From contig CAJNDS010001336.1 in assembly GCA_905221605.1 (NCBI GenBank), positions 232,473 through 296,472 on the forward strand: a stretch of DNA of 64,000 nucleotides. Reading direction: 5' to 3'. The first letter of the stretch is position 1. Every line of letters begins with the position of its first letter. The DNA is from Symbiodinium natans. Taxonomy: Eukaryota; Sar; Dinophyceae; Suessiales; Symbiodiniaceae. A model generated the notes under the pieces. That model was not told where the DNA came from. It did not search any database and saw only the letters and a list, made by a program, of their open reading frames with translations. The translations under genes and the position numbers were made by a program. Of the stretch, positions 54,087-62,856 are shown one piece after another.

Positions 54087-54596
54087 ATGGCATCTATAAA
54101 CAATCTCAACACAGTTTACGCAAATGAAATATATAAAATATTTTCTACAGGAGTTAGTGAAATAGGCGACACATACGCTACAATAGCCGATCTTAACAAC
54201 CTTAATTTTTCAACAGATATAACAGCAAACACTGATGCGATAGCAGTTTTAAATACAAAACAATTACAGAATTTCAATAATATTAATGCAATTAACACAG
54301 ATTTAACTAATAATTATCAAACTAACACAGTTCTAGCTACCAATTTTTACAATAGAACAGAAATAGACACTACATTTACTAATTATTACACATCAACACA
54401 GATAGACACAAATTTATCTACCAATTATCAAAATAACACATTATTAGCTACCAATTTTTATAATAAAGGAGAGGTGGACACATTAATAGCAGGAGCGGGA
54501 GGTGGCGGTTACACTGATACAGAAATTGATAATTTCCTTGCATTAAAAGCTAATTTATCACTATTTACTGATAATGTTTCATTTTTCCAGTTATAG
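54087..54596 (+). CDS. Fibre protein, N-terminal part
   Basis: 169 residues in this frame, starting at ATG after ACTCAATATAATA. Repeats of the type (T/S)NYQxNTxLATNFYN(R/K)xE(I/V)DT, about 31 residues apart, form a fibrous shaft as in viral and phage tail fibres. The frame stops at 54,596, but adding one T to the T5 run at 54,584-54,588 joins it directly to the next frame (FPVIDLSRPTILHQG), so this is the start of one ~790-residue fibre protein. Confidence 0.75.
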   Translation: MASINNLNTVYANEIYKIFSTGVSEIGDTYATIADLNNLNFSTDITANTDAIAVLNTKQLQNFNNINAINTDLTNNYQTNTVLATNFYNRTEIDTTFTNYYTSTQIDTNLSTNYQNNTLLATNFYNKGEVDTLIAGAGGGGYTDTEIDNFLALKANLSLFTDNVSFFQL

Positions 54597-56470
54597 ATTT
54601 ATCAAGACCTACAATTTTACATCAAGGACTAACATTAAAAAATTCAACATTTAATATTGAACCATTAGCAGGGTTGATTTTCAGTAATCAGTTTGGAGCA
54701 GAAGCAGACAGAGATGTAGCGATTTTTAGAAATCAAACGAGTTATATAACTTTAAAAGGCGATAAAATATTATGTAATAATACATCAGATGATGCAATAA
54801 AACAATTAGATTTATCAAATAATAACGCAGGCTATAAAATGTCAGGTAAAATAGAAACACCAACAGGTGGTTTAGTAGTAGAAAATACAGCGGATGCTAA
54901 TTTATCATTTACAGTTAGAAATACTGATAATTACATTACTTTTAATAATGATAGTATTGATTGTTATAATTCAGTTGATGATACAGGAAGAATTTTAAAT
55001 TTAAATAGTAATTCTAATCAATATGTTAAATCACATTCATTATTAGTAGATACAGCGTCAAATACATTAACAAGTGGTTATACATTAGATGTTGTTGATA
55101 GTGCTATTGTTAGACAAAATCTAAAAGTAGATGGTAATTTAGATTTAACAAATGATATAAATTTTGATGGAGAAAATTTTAATATTAATGATACTAACGG
55201 TTTAACATTTTATAAAGATACAACAGACGCCTCTAATGTGATGTGTGTTAAAAACGCACAGGGGTATTTAAAATTTATTTCATTCGGTATTAATGCTTAT
55301 AACACAAGCAACGACAGTTCTTCATTACTTTTATTAAATACAGCAAACGGTAATGGTGTTTATTGTTTAAGTTTAGGTATTGGTGTTATTCAAGGTGCAA
55401 ATAAATTAAATGTATCGGGTGGTAATAGTAATTTTGGTGGGACAGCATCATTTCAAAGCACATCAACATTTAATAGTGATATTTATGTTAATAATTCAGG
55501 TAGAATATTTCAGCGTATCGATGCTAATAATTCATTGAATGTAATATCAACAGAAGAAATTAATTTTTCACTACAATCAAATAGAACAACCGATCCTACT
55601 ACTTCAACAATAGCATTACAATTAAATGACACTAACGGAATTACATTAAACAGACCAGTAGTAAATAATCTTACTTTTAATAGTATTGGTAATTTAACAG
55701 CAGAAGCAGATTTAATAACTTGGGGAAAAATGAAATTTCAAAATTCATCAGAGTTTAGAGAAGTATTAGACACTCAATATAAGTTATATATTAGAAATGG
55801 AGATCAAGCAGGAGAAATGAATTTAATAATGGGTTTAGAATCATCAACGCCAGAAATTCAACTTACAGACGGGAAAGTAACTTTAGTTGGACAACTAGAA
55901 ATTACAAATACTGACGTTTCAGGACAACAAAGAGTACTAATAAATAACCCAGATGATGATGGATTTATTAGATTAAGTAATAATAATTTGTCAAGATTAG
56001 ACGCCACAAACACAGGTGTTGATGTTTATGGTTTCTTTACTACAACTAATAACGCTGATATTGGAGGAAATTTAACATGTGTTGCTTTAACTGAAACATC
56101 AGACTCTAAATTAAAAGAGAATGTCAAGGAGGCAAATATTAAAGAATGTTATAAAGCAGTCAAATATATTAAGCCGAAAACCTATAATTTTATTAATGAT
56201 GAAGACAAAAAAAGTCATATTGGATTTATAGCAGATGATATAAAAGACGCTAAAATGCCCTCTGAATGGGACAACATCGTATATTATAATGATGATGGCA
56301 TGAAGTTATTAGCATATAATAAAACAGCAGTTGTATTATGGGGGGCTGTTCAATGTCTTATTAGTGAAAAAGATGAATTATTAGAAACGGTTAAAACAAT
56401 GAAAAAAGAAATGGCAACAATGAAGGGTGAAATAACAAAATTGAAGAAGAAAATTAAAGATGATGATTAG
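54592..56470 (+). CDS. Fibre protein, C-terminal part with S74 chaperone domain
   Basis: About 600 residues. The frame is open from 54,592 and has no ATG start (TTG at 54,674 only). It consists of long Asn/Thr/Ser-rich beta repeats (D-x-N-G-L/I-T-x-x motifs). The end is SDSKLKENVKEANIKECYKA...SHIGFIADDIKD plus a terminal coiled coil: the intramolecular chaperone/auto-protease domain (peptidase S74) of trimeric phage and virus tail spikes, whose conserved Ser-Asp-x-Lys/Arg-x-Lys-x-Asn start is present. It would assemble a trimeric receptor-binding fibre and then cleave itself off. Confidence 0.85.
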
Positions 56471-56494
56471 TAATATTATTAAGAAATAATATTA

Positions 56495-57076
56495 TTAATC
56501 AACCGGTTCTAACGATTGGAGATATTCTTGGTGTTTTTTTGTCTTTATATGGTCGTTGAAATGTAATTTATTGATAGCTGAACCACAAGGACATTCAACT
56601 TTTTCATTGTGCTTTTCTCTGTATAATCTATCAGTTTCCCGCTTTTTGTCTTTAGTCTTTTCGCGGTATATCTTCGCCTTTTCTGCCCTTTCTGTTTTAT
56701 GTGTATGGTAGTATGCGTTGCTCTCGGCGCACTTTCTTTCTTTATTATCTTGGTAAAACTGCGCTGGGGTTCTCCCTGCTACAAACCTATTGACGCATTC
56801 ACAGTCTTTAATATACTCACCCTCTCGTTTCAACAATTCCTCTTTGGTTTCACATTTACAATATTCAATAAGTTCAATTTTACAATTTTCAACACCAAAT
56901 TCGTCAAATATGATTGCAGAATTCATTTTGTGCTTCTTCCCTTCTTGATGTTGTTTATAGTGATGTCTATGCTTACTCATCCTCCTACTCAAACTTTCAG
57001 TAGTGCTTCCTATATAGCATTTGTTGTATCCAACATCAACAATTTTGTAAATCTTCCCATTATGATATTTATTCAT
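56495..57076 (-). CDS. GIY-YIG endonuclease with C-terminal zinc finger
   Basis: 193 residues from the ATG at 57,076 (MNKYHNGKIYKIVDVG). An upstream in-frame ATG would add a hydrophobic, unlike-coding stretch, so it is rejected. GKIYKI...KCYIGST is the GIY-YIG motif; SRRMSKHRHHYK and ENCKIELIEYCKC follow. A charged helix leads to a C-terminal finger ECPCGSAINKLHFNDHIKTK then KH. It is a paralogue of the gene at 50,178. It lies between fibre and ATPase genes, against the local coding direction, as expected for a mobile endonuclease gene. Confidence 0.88.
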   Translation of the reverse strand: MNKYHNGKIYKIVDVGYNKCYIGSTTESLSRRMSKHRHHYKQHQEGKKHKMNSAIIFDEFGVENCKIELIEYCKCETKEELLKREGEYIKDCECVNRFVAGRTPAQFYQDNKERKCAESNAYYHTHKTERAEKAKIYREKTKDKKRETDRLYREKHNEKVECPCGSAINKLHFNDHIKTKKHQEYLQSLEPVD

Positions 57077-57142
57077 ATCCCTAAATATCTTAATATATCT
57101 TTTCTTTATATAACAATAAATAATTTCTAAATTAAATATATA

Positions 57143-57352
57143 ATGGTTAATATTGACGAACAAATAGAAAAGAAACTCAATGAACAATTAGAAAAGATAA
57201 AAGGAGACTTAATTATATTTAATACAATTCAAGATTTAACAGATCAAATACAAACATTAGAAGAAGAAATAGAAAAGTTAAAAAACAAAAACAAATGTAG
57301 CAATTCTGGAAAGTGTATGCCGTGTAATTTGTGTAGCTTTTCTTTAATTTAA
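57143..57352 (+). CDS. Small coiled-coil protein with Cys cluster
   Basis: 69 residues. Residues 1-50 are a coiled coil (QIQTLEEEIEKLKNKNK); the end holds CSNSGKCMPCNLC. It is divergent from the GIY-YIG gene with 66 bp between starts. Unknown function. Confidence 0.55.
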   Translation: MVNIDEQIEKKLNEQLEKIKGDLIIFNTIQDLTDQIQTLEEEIEKLKNKNKCSNSGKCMPCNLCSFSLI

Positions 57353-57384
57353 TTAATAATATTATAACAAAATAATATTTTTAA

Positions 57385-58164
57385 TTAATACTGATTATCT
57401 AGGGAATGTTCAACTTTTAGCAGTTTCTCGAACCTCACGTAAAACATCTTATTAACATCTTTTGCATTGGTATTTATGTATAAAAAAGAATATGGAGCAT
57501 CGTTAATAGCTATTCTATACATCTCATACAATTCTTCTTTATCAACTAAAGCACTATTTTCTTCTATAAACGCGTTTACTTCATTCATGTTTTTGAGGCG
57601 GAATATAAATAGTGCTGATGCATTCAGTCTTATAATAGGTGCTAAAACATTATATTTTTGTGTAGAAACTATAACACTAATTGCATTATGCCTACCTCTT
57701 GTAAAAAGACCATGTAGTATATTACTGTATCTTACCGTTTTAGGATCATCAGCGTGATCGTCTATCACGATTAGTATTGAGTGCAAGTTTTTCTGTTTGT
57801 TCTTTTTCTGATACTCTATAACTTTATGTTGTGTGTCAATTATTTTTTGTAGATCTGCCGGATCATAGTTTTCATAAAATACCTTTTCTTTTTCAGTGTC
57901 AACATTCATTACCTCGTTTATGTATTTTTTAACAGGCCTAAATGTGTCATCAACATGAACGCTAGGACTGAATATAAATATTCTTTCAAATGAACCTTTA
58001 TAAATATTCAATATGAGATTTTGTATCAATACAGTTTTTCCGCCTGTAGAAGAGGCAACTAATATACCACGGAATGGAAGCGATGGCATCATATCATATT
58101 TTGAGTTTTTGTATGTATATTCTGGAATATCTATTGGTTTGACGATGGGAATGTTATTATTCAT
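57385..58164 (-). CDS. Genome-packaging ATPase (A32/FtsK-HerA type)
   Basis: 259 residues. Walker A is GILVASSTGGKTVLIQNL (residues 33-50), Walker B is HSILIVIDDHADD (about 128-140), and TRGRHNAISVIVSTQ (about 154-168) is the sensor segment ending in Gln. Length and motif spacing fit the packaging ATPases of Polintons, PLVs and giant viruses, which pump DNA into the capsid. Intact frame, start preceded by an AT-rich stretch. Confidence 0.92.
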   Translation of the reverse strand: MNNNIPIVKPIDIPEYTYKNSKYDMMPSLPFRGILVASSTGGKTVLIQNLILNIYKGSFERIFIFSPSVHVDDTFRPVKKYINEVMNVDTEKEKVFYENYDPADLQKIIDTQHKVIEYQKKNKQKNLHSILIVIDDHADDPKTVRYSNILHGLFTRGRHNAISVIVSTQKYNVLAPIIRLNASALFIFRLKNMNEVNAFIEENSALVDKEELYEMYRIAINDAPYSFLYINTNAKDVNKMFYVRFEKLLKVEHSLDNQY

Positions 58165-58201
58165 TATTTTTACATAGATTTTTTTTATAAATAATGATAT
58201 A

Positions 58202-58354
58202 ATGCGTTATGAAAAATATATTGATGTTATTAATAATCTAGAAGAAGTAGAACAAATAATAATAACCGAACCTAGATATAGACGCTGTTGTTACTCTGTT
58301 TTAGAAATTTGTAAGGGGGTAATACAATATTTGAAACTGAAGAAAAATAATTAA
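58202..58354 (+). CDS. Short hypothetical protein
   Basis: 50 codons from ATG at 58,202 to TAA. It reads MRYEKYIDVINNLEEVEQII and then a short basic part with CC and one more Cys. It is divergent from the ATPase with 37 bp between. Similar spacing and base composition to real neighbours support it, but there is no known family. Confidence 0.45.
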   Translation: MRYEKYIDVINNLEEVEQIIITEPRYRRCCYSVLEICKGVIQYLKLKKNN

Positions 58355-58373
58355 ATTATAATGTATTTTATTA

Positions 58374-58769
58374 TGAGCGATACATCAAATGATAATAGTG
58401 AAACAGATAAAGGTTTTTTTTATTAATGCTAGCGGTATATCGTGTATTCCTTGTCGTTGCAAAAGACAGTTTTATCACAGAGAAACTAAAACGGTTAAGG
58501 AAGATAATAAAATTACGACGGATACAGTTATTGATAAAAGAAATACTAAATTTGGGGGTAATGGTAGACATACATCACCGGATGATATTTTTAGAGATGA
58601 AAATACATTACAGTCAGGTAGCGTTGAAATATGCACGACAGGCTGGGGTTCAAAGCAAATAACACCGGAAGAATTGGAAGAACGAATAGAAAAATGCGAA
58701 ACAGATATAACCGAAGTTAAAAAAGATATTGAAGTTATACAAAAACATAGTTTACATATTATGGATTAA
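58374..58769 (+). CDS. Cys-containing hypothetical protein with coiled-coil end (possible frame break)
   Basis: An ATG at 58,389 gives 126 residues. A better start may be ATGAGC at 58,374 (MSDTSNDNSETDKG), which enters the same protein if one T is removed from the T8 run at 58,413-58,420. Visible parts are CIPCRCKRQFYH near the N-terminus, a polar middle, and a coiled coil ITPEELEERIEKCETDITEV near the C-terminus. No family recognised. Confidence 0.5.
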
Positions 58770-58798
58770 TATATTTAAAAATTAATTTGTAATATATT

Positions 58799-58900
58799 AT
58801 GACAGCTCGTCAGAGACTTTTGAACCCCCTCTTGGAACTGAAACAGGAAAACCCATTGCGCCCATTGCTCATAATTGGCACTACACAAGATAGTGTATAA
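58799..58900 (+). CDS. Doubtful 33-codon frame
   Basis: ATG after AATATATTAT, reading MTARQRLLNPLLELKQENPL and more, to TAA. Base composition is less AT-rich than its neighbours. It could be a small protein, or a remnant of a longer gene. Weak. Confidence 0.25.
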   Translation: MTARQRLLNPLLELKQENPLRPLLIIGTTQDSV

Positions 58901-58989
58901 TTAGTTTGGTGTGAATGCATAATTTTATATTCACAGTGTGTTGTAAATATAAAATTATTTTAAAAATAATATTTTTGTGTTATTTATAT

Positions 58990-59286
58990 ATGACTGAAGT
59001 TGTTTTACAAAAGTCTAACAAAAAGGGTAAAAAATACGATGCTATTATTAATGGTAAAAAGACTGTATCATTTGGTGCTATTGGGTATAGCGATTTTACA
59101 AAACATAAAGACGAAGAAAGAAAGCAACGATATATAGCAAGACATAAAGTTAATCAAGACTGGAAAGATTATAACACTGCTGGATTTTGGGCAAAAAATA
59201 TTTTATGGAACAAGCCGACATTAGAAGCATCGATAAAAGACACTGATAGAAAATTCAAGAATATAAAAATTAAAAATAAAATTTAA
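58990..59286 (+). CDS. DUF5754-like protein
   Basis: 98 residues from the ATG at 58,990 (MTEVVLQKSNKKGKKYDA). The upstream ATG at 58,915 would add a hydrophobic stretch and is rejected. SFGAIGYSDFTKHKDEERKQ, RYIARHK and TAGFWAKNILWNKPTL match a small conserved family I know as DUF5754, found in large DNA viruses and their relatives. The function is unknown. The N-terminal strands and conserved Trp suggest a compact basic nucleic-acid-binding fold. Confidence 0.75.
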   Translation: MTEVVLQKSNKKGKKYDAIINGKKTVSFGAIGYSDFTKHKDEERKQRYIARHKVNQDWKDYNTAGFWAKNILWNKPTLEASIKDTDRKFKNIKIKNKI

Positions 59287-59318
59287 AAAAATATATAGAA
59301 TTTTTTATTATAAAAAAA

Positions 59319-59345
59319 TATTAAAAAATATTTTAAAGAAAAAAA
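59319..59345 (+). promoter_or_regulatory. Viral promoter-like motif, degenerate copy
   Basis: TATTAAAAAATATTTTAAAGAAAAAAA, a diverged form of the motif at 59,976 and 60,611, lies 15 bp before the ATG at 59,361 with a TATAATAATATATATG start context. Confidence 0.5.
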
Positions 59346-59360
59346 TGTATAATAATATAT

Positions 59361-59723
59361 ATGGAAAATAACACGTTGGAAAAAATGTTAAATGAATTGT
59401 CTATGGACGATATTAAGGAACAACTGGCATTATATCAAAAACTTTATTACCATAAAAGAAAATCAGACGAGAAATACAACGAAGCCAAAAAAGAAAGCGC
59501 GCGACAATATCATAAAAGAAAGGCTTTAGACAAAATATTAAATGATAAAAATATAGATATAATGGATAAATTAGAACTCACTGAAACTAAAACAGGTGTT
59601 AAAGTTAAGAAAAATCAAAAATACACACTTGATAATGTTGTTATGTTAAAACCTGCAAAAAAGAAAACAGAAAAGAAAACAGACACAGAAACATCAACCG
59701 AAAACGATGTTAAAAATGCATAA
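59361..59723 (+). CDS. Charged hypothetical protein
   Basis: 120 residues, Lys/Glu-rich, largely helical (DIKEQLALYQKLYYHKRKSD), with a KETD/TEK-rich disordered end. No family recognised. Promoter-like motif just upstream. Confidence 0.6.
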   Translation: MENNTLEKMLNELSMDDIKEQLALYQKLYYHKRKSDEKYNEAKKESARQYHKRKALDKILNDKNIDIMDKLELTETKTGVKVKKNQKYTLDNVVMLKPAKKKTEKKTDTETSTENDVKNA

Positions 59724-59729
59724 GGTGGA

Positions 59730-59932
59730 GGGGGGAATGGTTCCAGTTTTGAACGGGAAGAGGTTCCAGTTAATAATTGGAACCGGTTCCCCGCTGTTAC
59801 TGGAACCTGTTCCCGCTGTATTGGGGAAGCCTTAAAAAACGAAGGAGGCGAGCTTCCAGTTAATAATTGGAAGAGGTTCCCCGTTGTAACTGGAACCGGT
59901 TCCCCGCTGTAACTGGAAGCTGAAATTTTGGA
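59730..59932. repeat. GC-richer block of TTCCAG/CTGGAA repeats
   Basis: A ~200-bp island unlike its AT-rich surroundings. AGGTTCCAGTTAATAATTGGAA occurs at 59,760 and, as CTTCCAGTTAATAATTGGAA, at 59,851. GGTTCCCCGCTGT-ACTGGAA type units recur four times. TTCCAGTT...AATTGGAA is itself nearly palindromic. It lies between two genes and has no frame of its own. It could be a regulatory or replication element, or a small inserted repeat. Confidence 0.75.
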
Positions 59933-59975
59933 ATTAAATCTTTAAAAAAATATTAAGAAATTTTTTTTAAAAACA

Positions 59976-60004
59976 TTTTCTTAAAAAATGTTCTAAAGAA
60001 AAAA
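59976..60004 (+). promoter_or_regulatory. Viral promoter-like motif
   Basis: TTTTCTTAAAAAATG directly followed by TTCTAAAGAAAAAA, then CTGTTATATATTATATATATG. The same string precedes 60,658, 62,200 and 63,028. Outer TTCTT/AAGAA arms give partial dyad symmetry. Confidence 0.75.
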
Positions 60005-60022
60005 CTGTTATATATTATATAT

Positions 60023-60535
60023 ATGACAGTTGTCTGTCCACGATGTGCTGACCAGAAGGTCACAAGCAAACTTTTATGCAAACGGGTTTTAAGAAACGAT
60101 ATGTTTAATTTAATTAATTCATTTAATGGATGTAAAAGGTGCGAGGATATAGCAAATCAATTAAGGTTCATAGAGACCTTTAACTCTGAACCGTGGCTTA
60201 TACTTCATAATCGCCGGACACTGCCCAGTATCAAAAACGAAATTATAAATGGCCATGTCACTATGTATTTAAATAAGCATTCAATGAGATATATAAGATA
60301 CGTTGGACATTGTTTAAGTTACGGTCATAAACCATTAGACAGATATCAAACAGAAACAGAGCAAAAGATAATAGAGGAGGTGCTGAAAAGGAAAAGGAGA
60401 CTTATAGGAGAAGAAAAGGGGATGGATGTAAAAGATGTAGCATATAGATTCTTTAAAACGCTTTTCATTAAAAGGTTTGATAATGAAAAAACCCAGTTTA
60501 TGATAGACATCCTTTATAAAATATTATACTTATAG
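60023..60535 (+). CDS. CxxC protein, tandem paralogue 1
   Basis: 170 residues. VCPRCADQKVTSKLLC at the start and NGCKRCEDI near residue 38 give two Cys pairs, likely one zinc site. Other conserved features shared with the next gene are NLINSF, KHSMRYIRYVGHCLSYGHKP, LDRYQTETEQKI and a C-terminal FDNEKTQFMI helix. No known family. A strong promoter-like motif and near-identical spacing suggest a recent tandem duplication with the gene at 60,658. Confidence 0.75.
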   Translation: MTVVCPRCADQKVTSKLLCKRVLRNDMFNLINSFNGCKRCEDIANQLRFIETFNSEPWLILHNRRTLPSIKNEIINGHVTMYLNKHSMRYIRYVGHCLSYGHKPLDRYQTETEQKIIEEVLKRKRRLIGEEKGMDVKDVAYRFFKTLFIKRFDNEKTQFMIDILYKILYL

Positions 60536-60610
60536 GTGGTAAACCTGTAAGTGAAGTTTTTATTATAAAAAATTTCTTTAAAAATATATAGACATTTTTA
60601 TAATAAATTT

Positions 60611-60639
60611 TTTTCTTAAAAAATGTTCTAAAGAAAAAA
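60611..60639 (+). promoter_or_regulatory. Viral promoter-like motif
   Basis: TTTTCTTAAAAAATG plus TTCTAAAGAAAAAA, then CTTTTATATATTATATATATG at the start of the gene at 60,658. Confidence 0.75.
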
Positions 60640-60657
60640 CTTTTATATATTATATAT

Positions 60658-61167
60658 ATGGCATTTGTATGCTCACGATGTGCTGACCAGAAGGTCACAG
60701 GAAAACTATTATGCAATCAAGCTTTACAAAATGACACCTTTAATTTAATTAATTCATTTAATAGGTGCGAATGGTGTGATGATATAGTAAATACCAGATT
60801 GTTTAGAGAGACATATAACTCTACAACATGGTTTATGCTTCATCACGCGCGGACGTTACAAAGCATAAAGACAGAAATTAATGACAAGAATATAAACAAA
60901 TATATTAATAAACATTCAATGGGTCATTTAAGATATGTAGGACATTGTATAGGCTATGGTCTTAAACCTTTAGACAGATACAAAAATGAAACTGAACAAA
61001 AAATATTAAAAATGATACAGAAGAGAGAAAATAGAAAATATGGGGACGATGATATAGATTTAAAACGTTTATCGTATTATTTTTTTAGTAATATGTTTCT
61101 TAAAAAGTTTGATAACGAAAAAGCCCAGTTTATGATAAGAAGGCTTTTTAAAATACTATACTTCTAA
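60658..61167 (+). CDS. CxxC protein, tandem paralogue 2
   Basis: 169 residues, same layout as the gene at 60,023: VCSRCADQKVTGKLLC, RCEWCDDI, KHSMGHLRYVGHCIGYGLKP, LDRYKNETEQKI, KFDNEKAQFMI. The nucleotide sequences align from the promoter motif through the first ~30 codons and diverge gradually, as expected for a tandem duplication kept as two genes. Function unknown. The placement before the integrase does not tell more. Confidence 0.75.
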   Translation: MAFVCSRCADQKVTGKLLCNQALQNDTFNLINSFNRCEWCDDIVNTRLFRETYNSTTWFMLHHARTLQSIKTEINDKNINKYINKHSMGHLRYVGHCIGYGLKPLDRYKNETEQKILKMIQKRENRKYGDDDIDLKRLSYYFFSNMFLKKFDNEKAQFMIRRLFKILYF

Positions 61168-61189
61168 ATAGAATCTAATTCTTTTTATT

Positions 61190-61804
61190 ATGAGTGACGG
61201 CGATGATAATAAAAAGAATTCCATAATAAACGATATCTATTTTGATAGGGCAGGTTTTGGAAGCAAAAAGCAAACATTAAAAGATGCAAGAGAGAAAGAT
61301 AAAACCATTACAATGGCTGACGTTGATAAATTTTTTAGGGAAAATGTAGAACAGAAGAAGCAGATTAGAGGGAAAAATTCATTTATAGCTCCAGAACCAT
61401 TTTACGAGTTTCAGTTTGATTTATTTTTTATAACTGACCTTGAAAATCAAAAATTTAAGGTCGGGGCAATAATGATTGATGTTTTTAGTCGGTTTATGGT
61501 GGTAGTCCCTATTAAAAACAAAGACGAGAGCAATGTAGCTTCTGCAATGATTGAAGGCTTTAACAAAATGGGAGGAAAACCAAAAATACTATATACCGAC
61601 GACGAGGGAGCATTACAAAATGCAAGCATTCAAGAATATTTAAACAAGGAAGGAATACAACATCACAGAACAAGAGCACACGCAAACTTTAGTGAGCGCG
61701 CCATTAGAACCTTTAAGGATATGCTTTATAAAAGAGTTGAAGCTGACGAAAAAAAGGTAAAACGAATATTCAATGGACAGACTATGTTTTTGAAATTTTA
61801 TTAA
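61190..61804 (+). CDS. Retroviral-type integrase, N-terminal and catalytic part
   Basis: 204 residues in this frame. FYEFQFDLFFIT holds the first catalytic Asp, KILYTDDEGAL the second, and ANFSERAIRTFKDML the catalytic Glu, about 35 residues later: the DDE signature of Polinton/retroviral integrases (rve). It would insert the viral genome into host DNA. The frame ends early. At the A7 run 61,749-61,755 the coding clearly moves one base back, and reading continues as QWTDYVFEILLTYNNKMEHS, the expected next rve segment. Confidence 0.88.
   Translation: MSDGDDNKKNSIINDIYFDRAGFGSKKQTLKDAREKDKTITMADVDKFFRENVEQKKQIRGKNSFIAPEPFYEFQFDLFFITDLENQKFKVGAIMIDVFSRFMVVVPIKNKDESNVASAMIEGFNKMGGKPKILYTDDEGALQNASIQEYLNKEGIQHHRTRAHANFSERAIRTFKDMLYKRVEADEKKVKRIFNGQTMFLKFY
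61750..61756 (+). other. Candidate -1 slip site A_AAA_AAG in the integrase
   Basis: In the integrase frame the codons are GAA AAA AAG, giving the heptamer A_AAA_AAG. A -1 slip here leads exactly into the downstream frame. I see no convincing stem-loop after it, so a missing A in the sequence is at least as likely. Confidence 0.4.
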
Positions 61805-62115
61805 CATATAATAATAAAATGGAACATTCAACTATTAAAATGACACCGAAGGAAGCAATGAAAGAGAAGAACGAATTTAAGGCAAAACAGAACATGACAA
61901 ACCAAGCTACCAGAACTAGAAAATATCCTAATATATCCGTGGGCGACAAGGTAAGAATTTACAGAAAAAGGAAAGTAGGAGAAAAGGAAAGGGTCGGAAT
62001 ATGGGGCAAAGAAACTCACGAAGTAGAAAAAATAGAAGAGAGGAACAACCAGAGTAATTTTTATGTGAAAGGTAGCAACCGTCCATATTTACGCTTTGAA
62101 CTTTTAAAACTTTAA
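61756..62115 (+). CDS. Integrase, C-terminal part
   Basis: Open from 61,747. The first ATG is at 61,819, but the true continuation starts at the slip site. QWTDYVFEILLTYNNKMEHS then TIKMTPKEA is the end of the catalytic core (W...YN...H...TP.EA). It is followed by a small beta-rich basic domain (VGDKVRIYRKR...GIWGKETHEVEKIEE...YLRFELLKL), the SH3/chromo-like DNA-binding end of Polinton integrases. Confidence 0.82.
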   Translation, partial: GKTNIQWTDYVFEILLTYNNKMEHSTIKMTPKEAMKEKNEFKAKQNMTNQATRTRKYPNISVGDKVRIYRKRKVGEKERVGIWGKETHEVEKIEERNNQSNFYVKGSNRPYLRFELLKL

Positions 62116-62146
62116 AAAATTATATAGAAATTTTTATTATAATTTT

Positions 62147-62177
62147 TTTTCTTAAAAAAATGTTCTAAAGAAAAAAA
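62147..62177 (+). promoter_or_regulatory. Viral promoter-like motif
   Basis: TTTTCTTAAAAAAATG plus TTCTAAAGAAAAAA, then TATATAGTATTATATATAC before the ATG at 62,200. An AAAAATTATATAGAAATTTTTATTATAA element lies just upstream, as it does before the other copies. Confidence 0.75.
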
Positions 62178-62199
62178 TATATAGTATTATATATACAGG

Positions 62200-62856
62200 A
62201 TGTCTAAAATCTTGAATGAGAATTATTACTGTGTGAAGTGTGAAAAAATCAAAGAACAACAAAAAAAATTGAATAAAATATTACCCGATGATTTTTGTAA
62301 CATGTTAGGTAAATATGATACATGTGAAAAATGCCGGAGAAAAATAGAGTATTTTGAAAATGCTTTGGATAAGGATGAAAGTAAAATATCGCGAATTTTA
62401 TTGCACATGATATTTCACAATTCAGATATAAATACTAATATACATAATACATGCTATAAATACATAATAAAAAGATCGTCACATCAACATAAGAAAGTCA
62501 TGAAACATTTTTTAAACATTCACAATGGCACTTATCACAGAGTAATATATGTTGATGGAGGAGATGGAGAAGTTCAAGATTTTATAACCCATAGAGGAGG
62601 AGGTGATAATCACAAGGATTGAATAGAAAATATACTAGATGATTTGTATGATTTGGAGAAATGCAGAGACAACATATTAGAATACAATATAAAAAACACA
62701 ATATTCATGTTTAATGGATTTAGATTAAGAACAGAAGACATAGTAAAACAAATAATATTTGAAATAATTGATTTTTGGTTGGTAGGTAGGAGGGATTATT
62801 ATAATATAACAATGGAAGAGATAAGAGAATATATAGAGGATGTTTTTAACTTTTAA
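62200..62856 (+). CDS. CxxC protein, third divergent paralogue, with in-frame TGA
   Basis: The first 140 codons run to TGA at 62,620. The same frame then stays open to 62,856 with coding of the same kind (ENILDDLYDLEKCRDNILEY). YCVKCEKIKEQQKK and YDTCEKCRRKIEY mirror the two Cys pairs of the genes at 60,023 and 60,658, and the promoter motif is shared. The full product would be ~218 residues. The TGA may be a mutation, a sequencing error or readthrough. Confidence 0.6.

Noticed and set aside
57077-57187. N-terminal extension of the second GIY-YIG gene
   Set aside because: It overlaps the start of the divergent gene at 57,143 and encodes non-conserved hydrophobic residues; MNKYHNGKIY at 57,076 matches the family start.
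58915-58989. N-terminal extension of the DUF5754-like gene
   Set aside because: Hydrophobic, AT-driven stretch unlike the rest; the ATG at 58,990 fits the family start.
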